From assembly GCF_030316135.1 (NCBI RefSeq), contig NZ_CP128185.1:2418001-2482000 (forward strand): 64,000 nt of DNA. The letters are read 5' to 3'. The notes under the pieces are model-generated. The model did no database searches, was not told the DNA's origin, and saw only the letters and a program-made list of their open reading frames with translations. Positions 38,255-45,882 of the stretch are shown here, piece by piece. This stretch comes from Aliiglaciecola sp. LCG003. GTDB taxonomy: Bacteria > Pseudomonadota > Gammaproteobacteria > Enterobacterales > Alteromonadaceae. Made by a program: the position numbers and the translations under genes. How positions within the stretch are numbered: position 1 is the first letter of the stretch; every line of letters begins with the position of its first letter.

Positions 38255-40189
38255 TTAATGTGGTAAATCGCCTGGCTTGCCAACTGTTGGAGGGCTGACT
38301 GGCTCATCTGGTTCAACTTTAACTGATGCGCCACCGGTTGGTTTATCGTTAGAGTTTGAATCACGAGTTTCCCAATCTGCTGGCTGACGAACAGGCTGAC
38401 GAGCCATTAGATCATCAATTTGTTTGGCGTCAATAGTTTCATATTTCATCAACGCATCTTTCATTGCGTCCAAAATATCCAAATTATCTTTTAGAATATG
38501 TTCAGCACGTTCATAGTTACGGTCAATGATAGCTTTAATTTCAGCATCTATCGCCCGAGCGGTATCATCTGACATATTCTTAGCTTTGGACATACTGCGG
38601 CCTAAAAATACTTCCCCTTCTTCTTCAGAATATAGCATTGGACCCATTTTGGTCGACAAGCCCCACTGGGTAACCATTTTACGGGCGATGTCTGTTGCCC
38701 GCTCAATGTCATTAGATGCGCCTGTAGTAACACCATCTTCACCTAGAGTCAGCGCTTCGGCAATACGACCACCAAACAAACTGGAAATCATACTTTCAAG
38801 ATGCTGTTTACTATGACTGTATTTATCCTGCTCTGGCAAATACATGGTTACCCCTAGCGCTCGTCCCCTAGGAATGATCGACACTTTATAAACCGGGTCG
38901 TGCTCTGGCACCATTCGGCCAACAATAGCGTGACCCGCTTCATGGTACGCCGTATTAGTTTTTTCTTCTTCAGACATCACCATAGATTTGCGCTCAGCAC
39001 CCATCATGATTTTATCTTTGGCTTTATCAAACTCTTCCATCGACACAGTACGCTTGTCGGATCTGGCAGCAAACAATGCCGCTTCATTGACCAAGTTAGC
39101 TAAATCTGCTCCAGAGAATCCTGGTGTACCACGGGCAATAAGAGATGGCTCAACGTTGTCGGAAATTGGCACTTTACGCATGTGTACTTTAAGGATCTGC
39201 TCACGGCCACGGATATCCGGCAAACCAACAACAACTTGACGGTCAAAACGACCCGGACGCAATAAGGCTGGGTCAAGCACGTCAGGACGGTTAGTCGCTG
39301 CGATCACTATGATACCTTCATGACCTTCGAAACCATCCATTTCAACCAACATTTGGTTTAACGTCTGTTCACGCTCGTCATGACCACCACCTAAACCAGC
39401 GCCACGTTGGCGACCAACAGCATCTATTTCATCAATAAAGATAATACAAGGTGCCGACTTCTTCGCTTGCTCAAACATGTCGCGCACACGAGATGCGCCT
39501 ACACCGACGAACATTTCAACGAAATCAGAGCCTGAAATGGTGAAGAATGGTACTTTTGCTTCTCCGGCAATAGCCTTAGCAAGCAATGTTTTACCCGTCC
39601 CAGGAGGACCAACCATCAATACGCCTTTGGGGATCTTACCACCTAACTTTTGAAATTTAGTCGGGTCTCGTAAAAAGTCTACCAATTCAGAAACATCTTC
39701 TTTTGCTTCATCACAACCTGCCACATCAGCAAAGGTTGTTTTAATTTGGTCTTCGCCTAACAGGCGCGCCTTACTTTTACCAAATGACATGGCTCCACGA
39801 CCACCGCCACCTTGCATCTGACGCATGAAGAAAATCCACACACCAATCAGCAACAACATGGGGAACCAGGAAATGAAAATTTGCGACAAAAACGATTGCT
39901 GTTCAGGGGGCTCGCCTCTTAACACAACACCATTATTTAGAAGCACGTTTACCAGTTCATCATCAGGATAAGGAATGTAGGTAGAAAAAGGTTCGTTATT
40001 AGTTGTTACACCAGTAATCTCACCCGTACTGCGGTTGATAGTGACTTCTCGCACTGACTTTTGATCTACATTACGCATGAAAGTGGTGTAGTCGGTCTGT
40101 GCCTTTTTCGATTCTCCCGGAGAAAAACTATTAAACACGGACATCAACACTACTGCGATGACCAACCATAAGATTAGATTTTTTGCCAT
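38255..40189 (-). CDS. ftsH: ATP-dependent zinc metalloprotease FtsH
   Basis: Membrane-anchored AAA+ protease that degrades misassembled membrane proteins and regulators such as LpxC and sigma32 in relatives. Two N-terminal TM helices flank a periplasmic domain. Then come Walker A GPPGTGKT, Walker B IIFIDEID, the second region of homology ([19 protein letters not shown]), and the zinc site HEAGH near residue 418. The start ATG at 40189 gives [18 protein letters not shown], matching E. coli; a TTG nine bases upstream has the better ribosome site (GAGG) and may also be used. rlmE, normally just upstream, is absent. Confidence 0.97.
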   Translation of the reverse strand: MAKNLILWLVIAVVLMSVFNSFSPGESKKAQTDYTTFMRNVDQKSVREVTINRSTGEITGVTTNNEPFSTYIPYPDDELVNVLLNNGVVLRGEPPEQQSFLSQIFISWFPMLLLIGVWIFFMRQMQGGGGRGAMSFGKSKARLLGEDQIKTTFADVAGCDEAKEDVSELVDFLRDPTKFQKLGGKIPKGVLMVGPPGTGKTLLAKAIAGEAKVPFFTISGSDFVEMFVGVGASRVRDMFEQAKKSAPCIIFIDEIDAVGRQRGAGLGGGHDEREQTLNQMLVEMDGFEGHEGIIVIAATNRPDVLDPALLRPGRFDRQVVVGLPDIRGREQILKVHMRKVPISDNVEPSLIARGTPGFSGADLANLVNEAALFAARSDKRTVSMEEFDKAKDKIMMGAERKSMVMSEEEKTNTAYHEAGHAIVGRMVPEHDPVYKVSIIPRGRALGVTMYLPEQDKYSHSKQHLESMISSLFGGRIAEALTLGEDGVTTGASNDIERATDIARKMVTQWGLSTKMGPMLYSEEEGEVFLGRSMSKAKNMSDDTARAIDAEIKAIIDRNYERAEHILKDNLDILDAMKDALMKYETIDAKQIDDLMARQPVRQPADWETRDSNSNDKPTGGASVKVEPDEPVSPPTVGKPGDLPH

Positions 40190-40970
40190 ATCGCTCAACG
40201 CTTTTAACCTCTATAAGTAAGAATCTGTTACTAAGGACATATGCCCCGTTGTAGTGACCTCAGGGTACTACAGTTTATATCCAGTCGCCACCAGATAAAC
40301 TTATCTGACAAGCGCTCTAAACGAATCTGGTTGACGAATGTTCACTATTTTTAGCTATTACCTCAAATAGCTAAACAATTCGTCGGGCTACAACTTTCAA
40401 TACTTTCACTACAAGCCATTTTATTCTGAACACAGTTTTAAGGGTTTGTAGCTGGCTTATATCGCCGATAAACCTTTAACGTGCTTAGTCCAAAGACCAC
40501 CTCATCTATACGATGGTTCCACCTATTAAGCTCACAAATGTGTAACCTTATGTGTCTTTTTAAACTATTCTTGCGACAAATCCTTTGCGATGCTAGTTAG
40601 CTTAAGTAAAGTGTCACAAACTATTACCACTGTTGTTTAACTGCCCTACGGCTATCAGTTACCACATACTAAAACTATTGTGACAAGATGCTCAGTACGA
40701 AAATCTCCATCTAAAAAGCCAAGCATTTGTGAAATGCTGATATCCAGATTGCGCTGTCACAATTTAATTATCCCACGAAAACAGCAACCTTGTTTTTTCG
40801 CCTCGCCAGCATATAGTTCATTTTGCCATCCTTTTAATTAGCATGTTGAACTGACTGATTAAGGATTTTTTGTCATCGGCCGCGTTTCTAATTAGGTATA
40901 AAAGCAAGATGGCGTTAGAATAACGCTTTTCAACCATCCTATATCAATTAAATTGTAAGAATTAATCTAA
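40190..40970. other. Long ftsH/yhbY divergent region (rlmE position)
   Basis: About 780 bases without an open frame of 60 codons. rlmE, expected here upstream of ftsH, is missing, and I find no trace of its GAAPGGWSQ or SDMAPN motifs in any frame on the minus strand. Small perfect hairpins are present: CAGATAA/TTATCTG (40292-40307), TTAGCTATT/AATAGCTAA (40351-40374) and AGCATTT/AAATGCT (40722-40738). The two nearest ftsH could lie in its leader. Confidence 0.6.
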
Positions 40971-41267
40971 ATGAAGCTATCTAATAAACAAAAACAATAC
41001 CTTAAAGGACTCGCCCACCCTATCAAACCCGTAGTGCAACTCGGTAATAATGGTTTGACTGAAGGTGTGTTAGCTGAAATTGAAAACGCACTGGCCCATC
41101 ACGAGTTAATTAAAGTGAAAGTGCCTACCGACGACCGTGACGAAAAAGCTTTGATCATGGATGCGATTATCCGTGAAACAAAAGCAGAAAAGTTACAAAC
41201 CATTGGGCATGTAATGGTCATGTTCCGTCAAAGTGATGAGAAAAAAATCAGCATCCCCAAGGTTTAA
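40971..41267 (+). CDS. yhbY: CRM-domain ribosome assembly protein YhbY
   Basis: RNA-binding protein that associates with pre-50S ribosomal subunits. The 98 residues are one CRM domain: LSNKQKQYLKGLAHPIKPVV, then LGNNGLTEGVLAEIENALAHHELIKVKV, including the GxxG-type loop. Length and sequence are typical. It is divergent from ftsH, as in E. coli. No fault is visible. Confidence 0.95.
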   Translation: MKLSNKQKQYLKGLAHPIKPVVQLGNNGLTEGVLAEIENALAHHELIKVKVPTDDRDEKALIMDAIIRETKAEKLQTIGHVMVMFRQSDEKKISIPKV

Positions 41268-41312
41268 CTCGTATTTTCATAATATGAAATCTGTGGTCAT
41301 CCCTTTGAGTAA

Positions 41313-41854
41313 CCTCTATGCGAGCGGAGAGTTAACCGCTCAATTGCCTTAAATGGGTTAGACAGAATAATAAACCTAATCGGTGATCCAGGCAGCATCG
41401 CCTTAGTATTAGATGGAAAATTCAGTGTCCACACAGATGGACTGCAACTGCGTATGCCCAGAGTTTTTCCTACTCTAAAGGTTCCTTGGGATGGGCCACT
41501 TTATATTGCTCAAAACAGCCCTTTCAACCAAAATTCGCATACTGTGCCAAATCTTGACGTATCTAGTGCGCAAACCCGTTTTCAATGCGCACCCTTTAAT
41601 GCCGATGGCAGTCTAGACTTAGTCTTCGAGGGACTTTATGCTGCATTTGAGATTTCCATTCGAGCACAGAATTGTGTAACAATCTCCCTTTCCCCGACCA
41701 AATCGTTTTAAGCCAGACACTATTCAATCGTATATTAGCGCGAGATGCTGTTCGGTTTGGACTGATTGAATTTGCTGCTAAAGTACTCTATCTTCATAAA
41801 CTTAAAACAGAAATACACGACAACGCCTCTGAATTAGAAACTTACTTTGAATAA
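41313..41854 (+). pseudogene. Frameshifted hypothetical gene after yhbY
   Basis: A frame open from 41313 to 41711 encodes a plausible protein (INLIGDPGSIALVLDGKFSV, VPWDGPLYIAQNSPF, LDLVFEGLYAAFEISIRAQ). It loses sense after residue ISIRAQ, while the frame two bases over (from about 41672) continues as LPFPDQIVLSQTLFNRILARD and FGLIEFAAKVLYLHKL to a stop at 41854. A single indel near 41648-41680 would join them. There is no ATG in frame before 41454. I therefore read it as one decayed or mis-sequenced gene of about 180 codons. I do not recognise the family, and two separate small genes cannot be ruled out. Confidence 0.5.
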
Positions 41855-41874
41855 TAAGGACACAATATTTACGC

Positions 41875-42414
41875 ATGTCTAGTGTGCAACAAGATTATCA
41901 ATCACGGCGATTAAAGTTTATCGCCCTCAATCCAACTATGCAGCAGCATTTTACCGCACTATATCGAAACGAGATTGTGATGAGTAAAATCATGCCCTGC
42001 TTATCAACTGATCAAGCAGCCAAGCTATTTGAGCGTTTATATCGTCATAAGCCAATTACGTTTTGGGGAATATATCTCCAGTCGGACCTCTCATTCTTAG
42101 GGGTGCAGGGGTTTCTTCCCGAAACTAAAGGGCTACCTGAGTCAAACAGAGAGTTTGGAATTCTGCTTGACCCTGCTGCTTTTGGTAAAGGAATTGCATT
42201 TGAATCTGTTAGCCGTATGCTGGCATTTGGTTTCCAACGAATGAGCTTGACTAAGGCGTATGCGTATTTTGATAGGCACAATATCGCTATTGAGAAAATT
42301 GCTAAGCGGCTAAACTTCAAGGTTAACACTTCCCCTCGCAGTCCAATAGAATGCTATTGCAGCATATCATCTGCAGATTTTTTGGCATATAACCCTGAGG
42401 TTTACCTTGACTGA
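41875..42414 (+). CDS. GNAT family acetyltransferase
   Basis: Predicted acetyl-CoA-dependent N-acetyltransferase of the RimJ/RimL-like GNAT group, 179 residues. The acetyl-CoA loop and helix are FGKGIAFESVSRMLAFGF near 102-119, and the last core strand region has KAYAYFDRHNIAIEKIAKRL with the Asn that usually marks this group. It is the first gene of the putative borosin operon: its last eight bases overlap the TTG start of the N-methyltransferase. It could acetylate the precursor, a product or a ribosomal protein; which one is unknown. A ribosome site (AAGGA) lies rather far upstream. Confidence 0.82.
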   Translation: MSSVQQDYQSRRLKFIALNPTMQQHFTALYRNEIVMSKIMPCLSTDQAAKLFERLYRHKPITFWGIYLQSDLSFLGVQGFLPETKGLPESNREFGILLDPAAFGKGIAFESVSRMLAFGFQRMSLTKAYAYFDRHNIAIEKIAKRLNFKVNTSPRSPIECYCSISSADFLAYNPEVYLD

Positions 42415-43213
42415 ATTACATGACAAAGCCCTCGCAGGTAGCATAGTTTGTGTTGGATTAGGGATGACCTTAGGCGCGCATATCAGCCAACTTACCCGAA
42501 ATTTCATTGAACAAGCCGATGTGGTATTCGTTGGGGCATCTGATGCTTTGGTGGAAAATTGGGTCATGCAAATGAACGGGAATACCATCAGCCTACAGTC
42601 TTTTTATGCCGAAAACAAAGACCGCAAAGTGAGTTATCAACAAATGGTCGATGCGATGATGAATGAGATCCGCAAAGGGCATAAGGTTGTTGGTGCTTTC
42701 TATGGTCACCCAGGTGTGTTTGCATGGGCACCCCACCAAGTCATTGCCACTGCTAAACAACAAGGATTTCATGCCCATATGGAACCAGGTATTTCGGCAG
42801 AAGATTGCATGTATGCTGATATGTCTATCGATCCCGGTACCTTTGGAATACAACATTATGAAGCCAGTCAATTCATGATGTATCAACGACACCTCGACCC
42901 AACAGCATATTTGATATTGTGGCAGTTGGGATTCGTGGGGGACCTAAGCCGCTCTCAATATAAAACCGGTCACCATCATCGCCAGTTGCTAATCGATGTT
43001 TTAGCAGAATCTATTCCGCTGCAGCATCAAGTTGCCATTTACGAATGCCCCACTCTACCCACCCAAAAATGCAGAATTGAGTGGGTGAATTTAGCTGATT
43101 TGAATCACGCCACTGTCTATCACCACTCCACCTTGGTGATACCGCCGATAGTTAAGAAAAAGTATGATTTAGCGACTTTAGCCAAATTAAATGACCTAAA
43201 TTCACCAAACTAG
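42407..43213 (+). CDS. Borosin-type peptide backbone N-methyltransferase
   Basis: SAM-dependent methylase of the tetrapyrrole-methylase fold, 268 residues. Beyond the fold motif VGLGMTLGAH (16-25), it has signatures of the borosin alpha-N-methyltransferases (OphMA in fungi, SonM in Shewanella): FYGHPGVF (98-105), PGISAEDCMYAD (127-138), IDPGTFGIQHYEAS (141-154). From remembered OphMA sequence, catalytic Tyr66, Arg72, Tyr76 and Tyr98 align with Tyr67, Arg73, Tyr77 and Tyr99 here; OphMA Tyr63 is Gln. Unlike OphMA it has no fused substrate tail, so it would act on a separate peptide. The start is TTG with GAGG upstream, overlapping the GNAT stop. A generic SAM methylase is the alternative, but similarity is too broad for that. 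Confidence 0.88.
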   Translation: MTELHDKALAGSIVCVGLGMTLGAHISQLTRNFIEQADVVFVGASDALVENWVMQMNGNTISLQSFYAENKDRKVSYQQMVDAMMNEIRKGHKVVGAFYGHPGVFAWAPHQVIATAKQQGFHAHMEPGISAEDCMYADMSIDPGTFGIQHYEASQFMMYQRHLDPTAYLILWQLGFVGDLSRSQYKTGHHHRQLLIDVLAESIPLQHQVAIYECPTLPTQKCRIEWVNLADLNHATVYHHSTLVIPPIVKKKYDLATLAKLNDLNSPN

Positions 43214-43297
43214 CGATAAATTAATCGATATCGCTTTTCACCAAGCTCATAAGTGGTTAATAATGTTCAGGTACTTTTATTAAAAATGGAATTCACT

Positions 43298-43576
43298 ATG
43301 TCGACAACTCAGTTACTGGAAGAAATCGCTATCAATCCTTCATTTAAGCTTGATCTTTTATCTGAAAACGAAAACGCTCAACAGCTAGCAACGAGAGCGG
43401 AATCGGAGATTGAAAATCGTATAGCGGAACAAGGTAAGATTTGGTGCGCTCTATTTCCAAATGAGGAAGAAGAGAAAGATCCAGATGGTGGCCAAAATGA
43501 AGACGACGCACCAGAAGAGGATGACAAGGAAAATAAACCTACTGAAGTCAATCCGACAAAGACTACAGATAGCTAA
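43298..43576 (+). CDS. Putative split-borosin precursor peptide
   Basis: Small protein of 92 residues, 84 bases after the methyltransferase gene and overlapping the next gene by one base (TAATG). Residues 1-54 are helical and resemble the borosin-binding domain of OphMA: TQLLEEIAINPSFKLDLL aligns with MTKLALDPKALADY, and EIENRIAEQGKIWCALF with the segment ending in GDSWAIRCAM. Residues 55-92 are a low-complexity tail with 16 Asp/Glu among 38 residues, several Pro and Gly, and a TKTTDS end; this would be the core. An ATG at 43298 with GGA upstream is the likely start; 43286 and a GTG at 43253 are alternatives. No RiPP with such an acidic core is known to me, so the role is inferred from position and domain likeness. 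Confidence 0.62.
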   Translation: MSTTQLLEEIAINPSFKLDLLSENENAQQLATRAESEIENRIAEQGKIWCALFPNEEEEKDPDGGQNEDDAPEEDDKENKPTEVNPTKTTDS

Positions 43577-45345
43577 TGATGCGATTCACCCTTGTATTGT
43601 GCTTAATCATTGCTTTTAATATTAATGCACAAAGCAGCAAAGTAGACGTTCAATTACTAATTGAAGAAGCCGAGCAAGTCAGAAGTTCTGACTTCGCTCA
43701 CTTCGAAGTTATTATGGCGGAGATCCAACAAAATAGCAGCGCGTTAACTCCCCAACAGAAGCATTTTTATCAGTATTTAACGGGTTACCAAAATACCTTT
43801 AAAGGCAAATTAGAAGAAGCCAATGCTATTTACAACGCTTTGCAAGAAAGTGATGCATCTGAAGATTTAAAACTAAGAGCGCTAGGCTCATTAGTAAATA
43901 ACTATGCCGTCAAACGAGATTTTTACCTCGGTGCTAAAGCCGTCAATCGCTTATTCGAACAACGTGAAAAAGTCACTGACAAAGACATCATCGATAGTAG
44001 CTTCTTGGTGGTTAGTATTTTTTATAACCAAGCCCGCCAATTTGAGCTTGGACTTAATATTGCCAATCGCCTTTTAGCGCGAGATATTTCGCCTCGAATT
44101 GAGTGTTTTGCCCGACAAATTAAAATAGAATCCGAGTTTGAATTGTCGGTGATTTTGTCCAGTTATGATTATGCTAATCAAAGTGCTGAGTTTTGCATGG
44201 ACAACAATGAATTACTGGTTGCCAATATCATCAAGACCCACATTGCCGAATCTCTCACAAACGAAAATAGAGTAATCGAATCACAGAAGCTATTATCTGA
44301 TAATCTGCAGAAAACCTTAGATTCAAAGTATCCTCCCCTGATTGGCATGCATTACGCTTTAATGGCCAACAACTATTTATTACTTGAGCAACCAGCCAAA
44401 GCCACTGAATATGCTCTAGAAGCTAAAAGCCATATCGAGAATTTTGGGTTAACAAAAGCATTAGTTAAAGCATTGGATGTACTTTACCGAGCAGCTGAAG
44501 AACAAGACAATTACATACAAACAATTGCTTATTTGAAAGAGTTTAATGAATCAGATAAAGCCTATTTGGACGAAACTAAAGCTAGGAATTTAGCGATACA
44601 GCAAGCAAAATATGAGTACAGTGAACAGCTCAATAAAATATTCTTGCTGGATAAACAAAACGCCCTACTAGTAGCCAAAGCGGAACTTGCACAACAGCAT
44701 TCACAAAATAACCGCATGGCATTGGCGCTGTCTTCAGCATTACTGATTTTACTATTTGCCTGGTTATATCGTAGTCGCAAAATTCAAGTGAAATTACGCT
44801 ATTTAGCCGAAACCGACGATTTAACCGGTATTAGTAACCGGCATAATTTCAATGACAAAGCTATCCAACAAATTCATCACGCAGAGCGACATTATCAGCC
44901 CGTCAGTTTCATATTGTTTGACCTCGACCACTTTAAAAGAGTTAACGATAATTATGGTCATCAAATTGGTGATTGGGCGCTATGCAAGGCTGTCTCTGTA
45001 GCCAAGAACATTTGTCGCAATAACGATTTGATTGGCCGTATGGGGGGCGAAGAATTTGCCATATTGCTGCCATCCTGTGACATTGACGAGGCATTGAAAA
45101 TCGCTGATATCTGCCGACAAGCGATTGAACATATTGATTCATCAGAAACAAATTTTGAGTTCAAAATTACTGCAAGCTTTGGTGTGTCTGATTCACAGAC
45201 CTGTGGCTATTCGTTGGAAAAACTGTTTGGCGGGGCTGACGCGGCTCTGTATCATTCGAAAGATTGTGGACGGAATAAAGTGTTTCAGTTCTTCGGCAAA
45301 AAAATGGCGTTAAAACCAACTAGTGGTTTAACGCCCTTTGGATAA
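43576..45345 (+). CDS. Membrane TPR-GGDEF diguanylate cyclase
   Basis: Predicted inner-membrane diguanylate cyclase of 589 residues. A signal peptide (1-18) leads into a periplasmic helical-repeat (TPR-like) domain of about 330 residues, then a coiled coil, a TM helix at about 382-398 and a cytoplasmic GGDEF domain (about 412-580). The active site is GGEEF at 490-494, with the inhibitory I-site RxxD at 481-484 (RNND), so it should make c-di-GMP with product feedback. Its ATG overlaps the stop of the putative borosin precursor, so the two are translated together, and the periplasmic domain may sense the peptide or its target. The slyD terminator lies inside its 3' end. Confidence 0.93.
   Translation: MMRFTLVLCLIIAFNINAQSSKVDVQLLIEEAEQVRSSDFAHFEVIMAEIQQNSSALTPQQKHFYQYLTGYQNTFKGKLEEANAIYNALQESDASEDLKLRALGSLVNNYAVKRDFYLGAKAVNRLFEQREKVTDKDIIDSSFLVVSIFYNQARQFELGLNIANRLLARDISPRIECFARQIKIESEFELSVILSSYDYANQSAEFCMDNNELLVANIIKTHIAESLTNENRVIESQKLLSDNLQKTLDSKYPPLIGMHYALMANNYLLLEQPAKATEYALEAKSHIENFGLTKALVKALDVLYRAAEEQDNYIQTIAYLKEFNESDKAYLDETKARNLAIQQAKYEYSEQLNKIFLLDKQNALLVAKAELAQQHSQNNRMALALSSALLILLFAWLYRSRKIQVKLRYLAETDDLTGISNRHNFNDKAIQQIHHAERHYQPVSFILFDLDHFKRVNDNYGHQIGDWALCKAVSVAKNICRNNDLIGRMGGEEFAILLPSCDIDEALKIADICRQAIEHIDSSETNFEFKITASFGVSDSQTCGYSLEKLFGGADAALYHSKDCGRNKVFQFFGKKMALKPTSGLTPFG
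45298..45335 (-). terminator. slyD terminator inside the end of the GGDEF gene
   Basis: Stem GGCGTTAAAACCA/TGGTTTAACGCC (one bulged A) at 45306-45335, followed on the minus strand by a run of eight T after one A. It lies within the last codons of the convergent GGDEF gene. Confidence 0.8.
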
Positions 45346-45369
45346 ATCCTATTTATTATAACTAGATAA

Positions 45370-45852
45370 TTAGTGGTGATGTCCACCTACACCGTGGGCA
45401 TGACCATGAGCAATTTCTTCTTCAGTGGCATTACGCACATCGACAACCTTCAAATCAAACTTTAAAGCTCTGCCAGCTAAAGGATGATTGGTATCTACAG
45501 TAGCCATAAATTTGCCAACCTTGACAATGGTAACTTCCATTGCGCCATTTTCAGTTTGTAACACAGCGGTCATACCTGGAGCCCATTTGTCAGAGCCTTG
45601 CAGGTGCTTAATCGAAATTCGCTGTTGGGCATTTTCTTTAAATTCACCAAAGGTATCAGCAGCTGGTAACTCAACGCTAAATTCATCACCTTGCTGTTTC
45701 CCTTCCAGGGCTTTCTCAATCCCTACCATCATATTATTATGTCCGTGCAGATAGGCTGCTGGATCATGCTTAAAACTACTCTCTAATTCATGGTTTTCTA
45801 GGTCATTGATACGATAATGAAATTGAACTACTTTATCTTTGCTAATTGTCAT
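45370..45852 (-). CDS. slyD: FKBP-type peptidyl-prolyl isomerase SlyD
   Basis: Cytoplasmic prolyl isomerase and chaperone with a metal-binding tail. The 160 residues show the split FKBP domain (VQFHYRINDLENHELESS; NHPLAGRALKFDLKVVDV) with an inserted IF chaperone domain. A histidine-rich C-terminus (HGHAHGVGGHHH) can bind nickel, though it is shorter than in E. coli SlyD. Relatives assist hydrogenase nickel insertion and folding; nothing nearby points to hydrogenase here. Its terminator is embedded in the convergent GGDEF gene. Confidence 0.95.
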   Translation of the reverse strand: MTISKDKVVQFHYRINDLENHELESSFKHDPAAYLHGHNNMMVGIEKALEGKQQGDEFSVELPAADTFGEFKENAQQRISIKHLQGSDKWAPGMTAVLQTENGAMEVTIVKVGKFMATVDTNHPLAGRALKFDLKVVDVRNATEEEIAHGHAHGVGGHHH

Positions 45853-45882
45853 TTTATGTTTCTCTAAGCTTTAAAAATTTAA

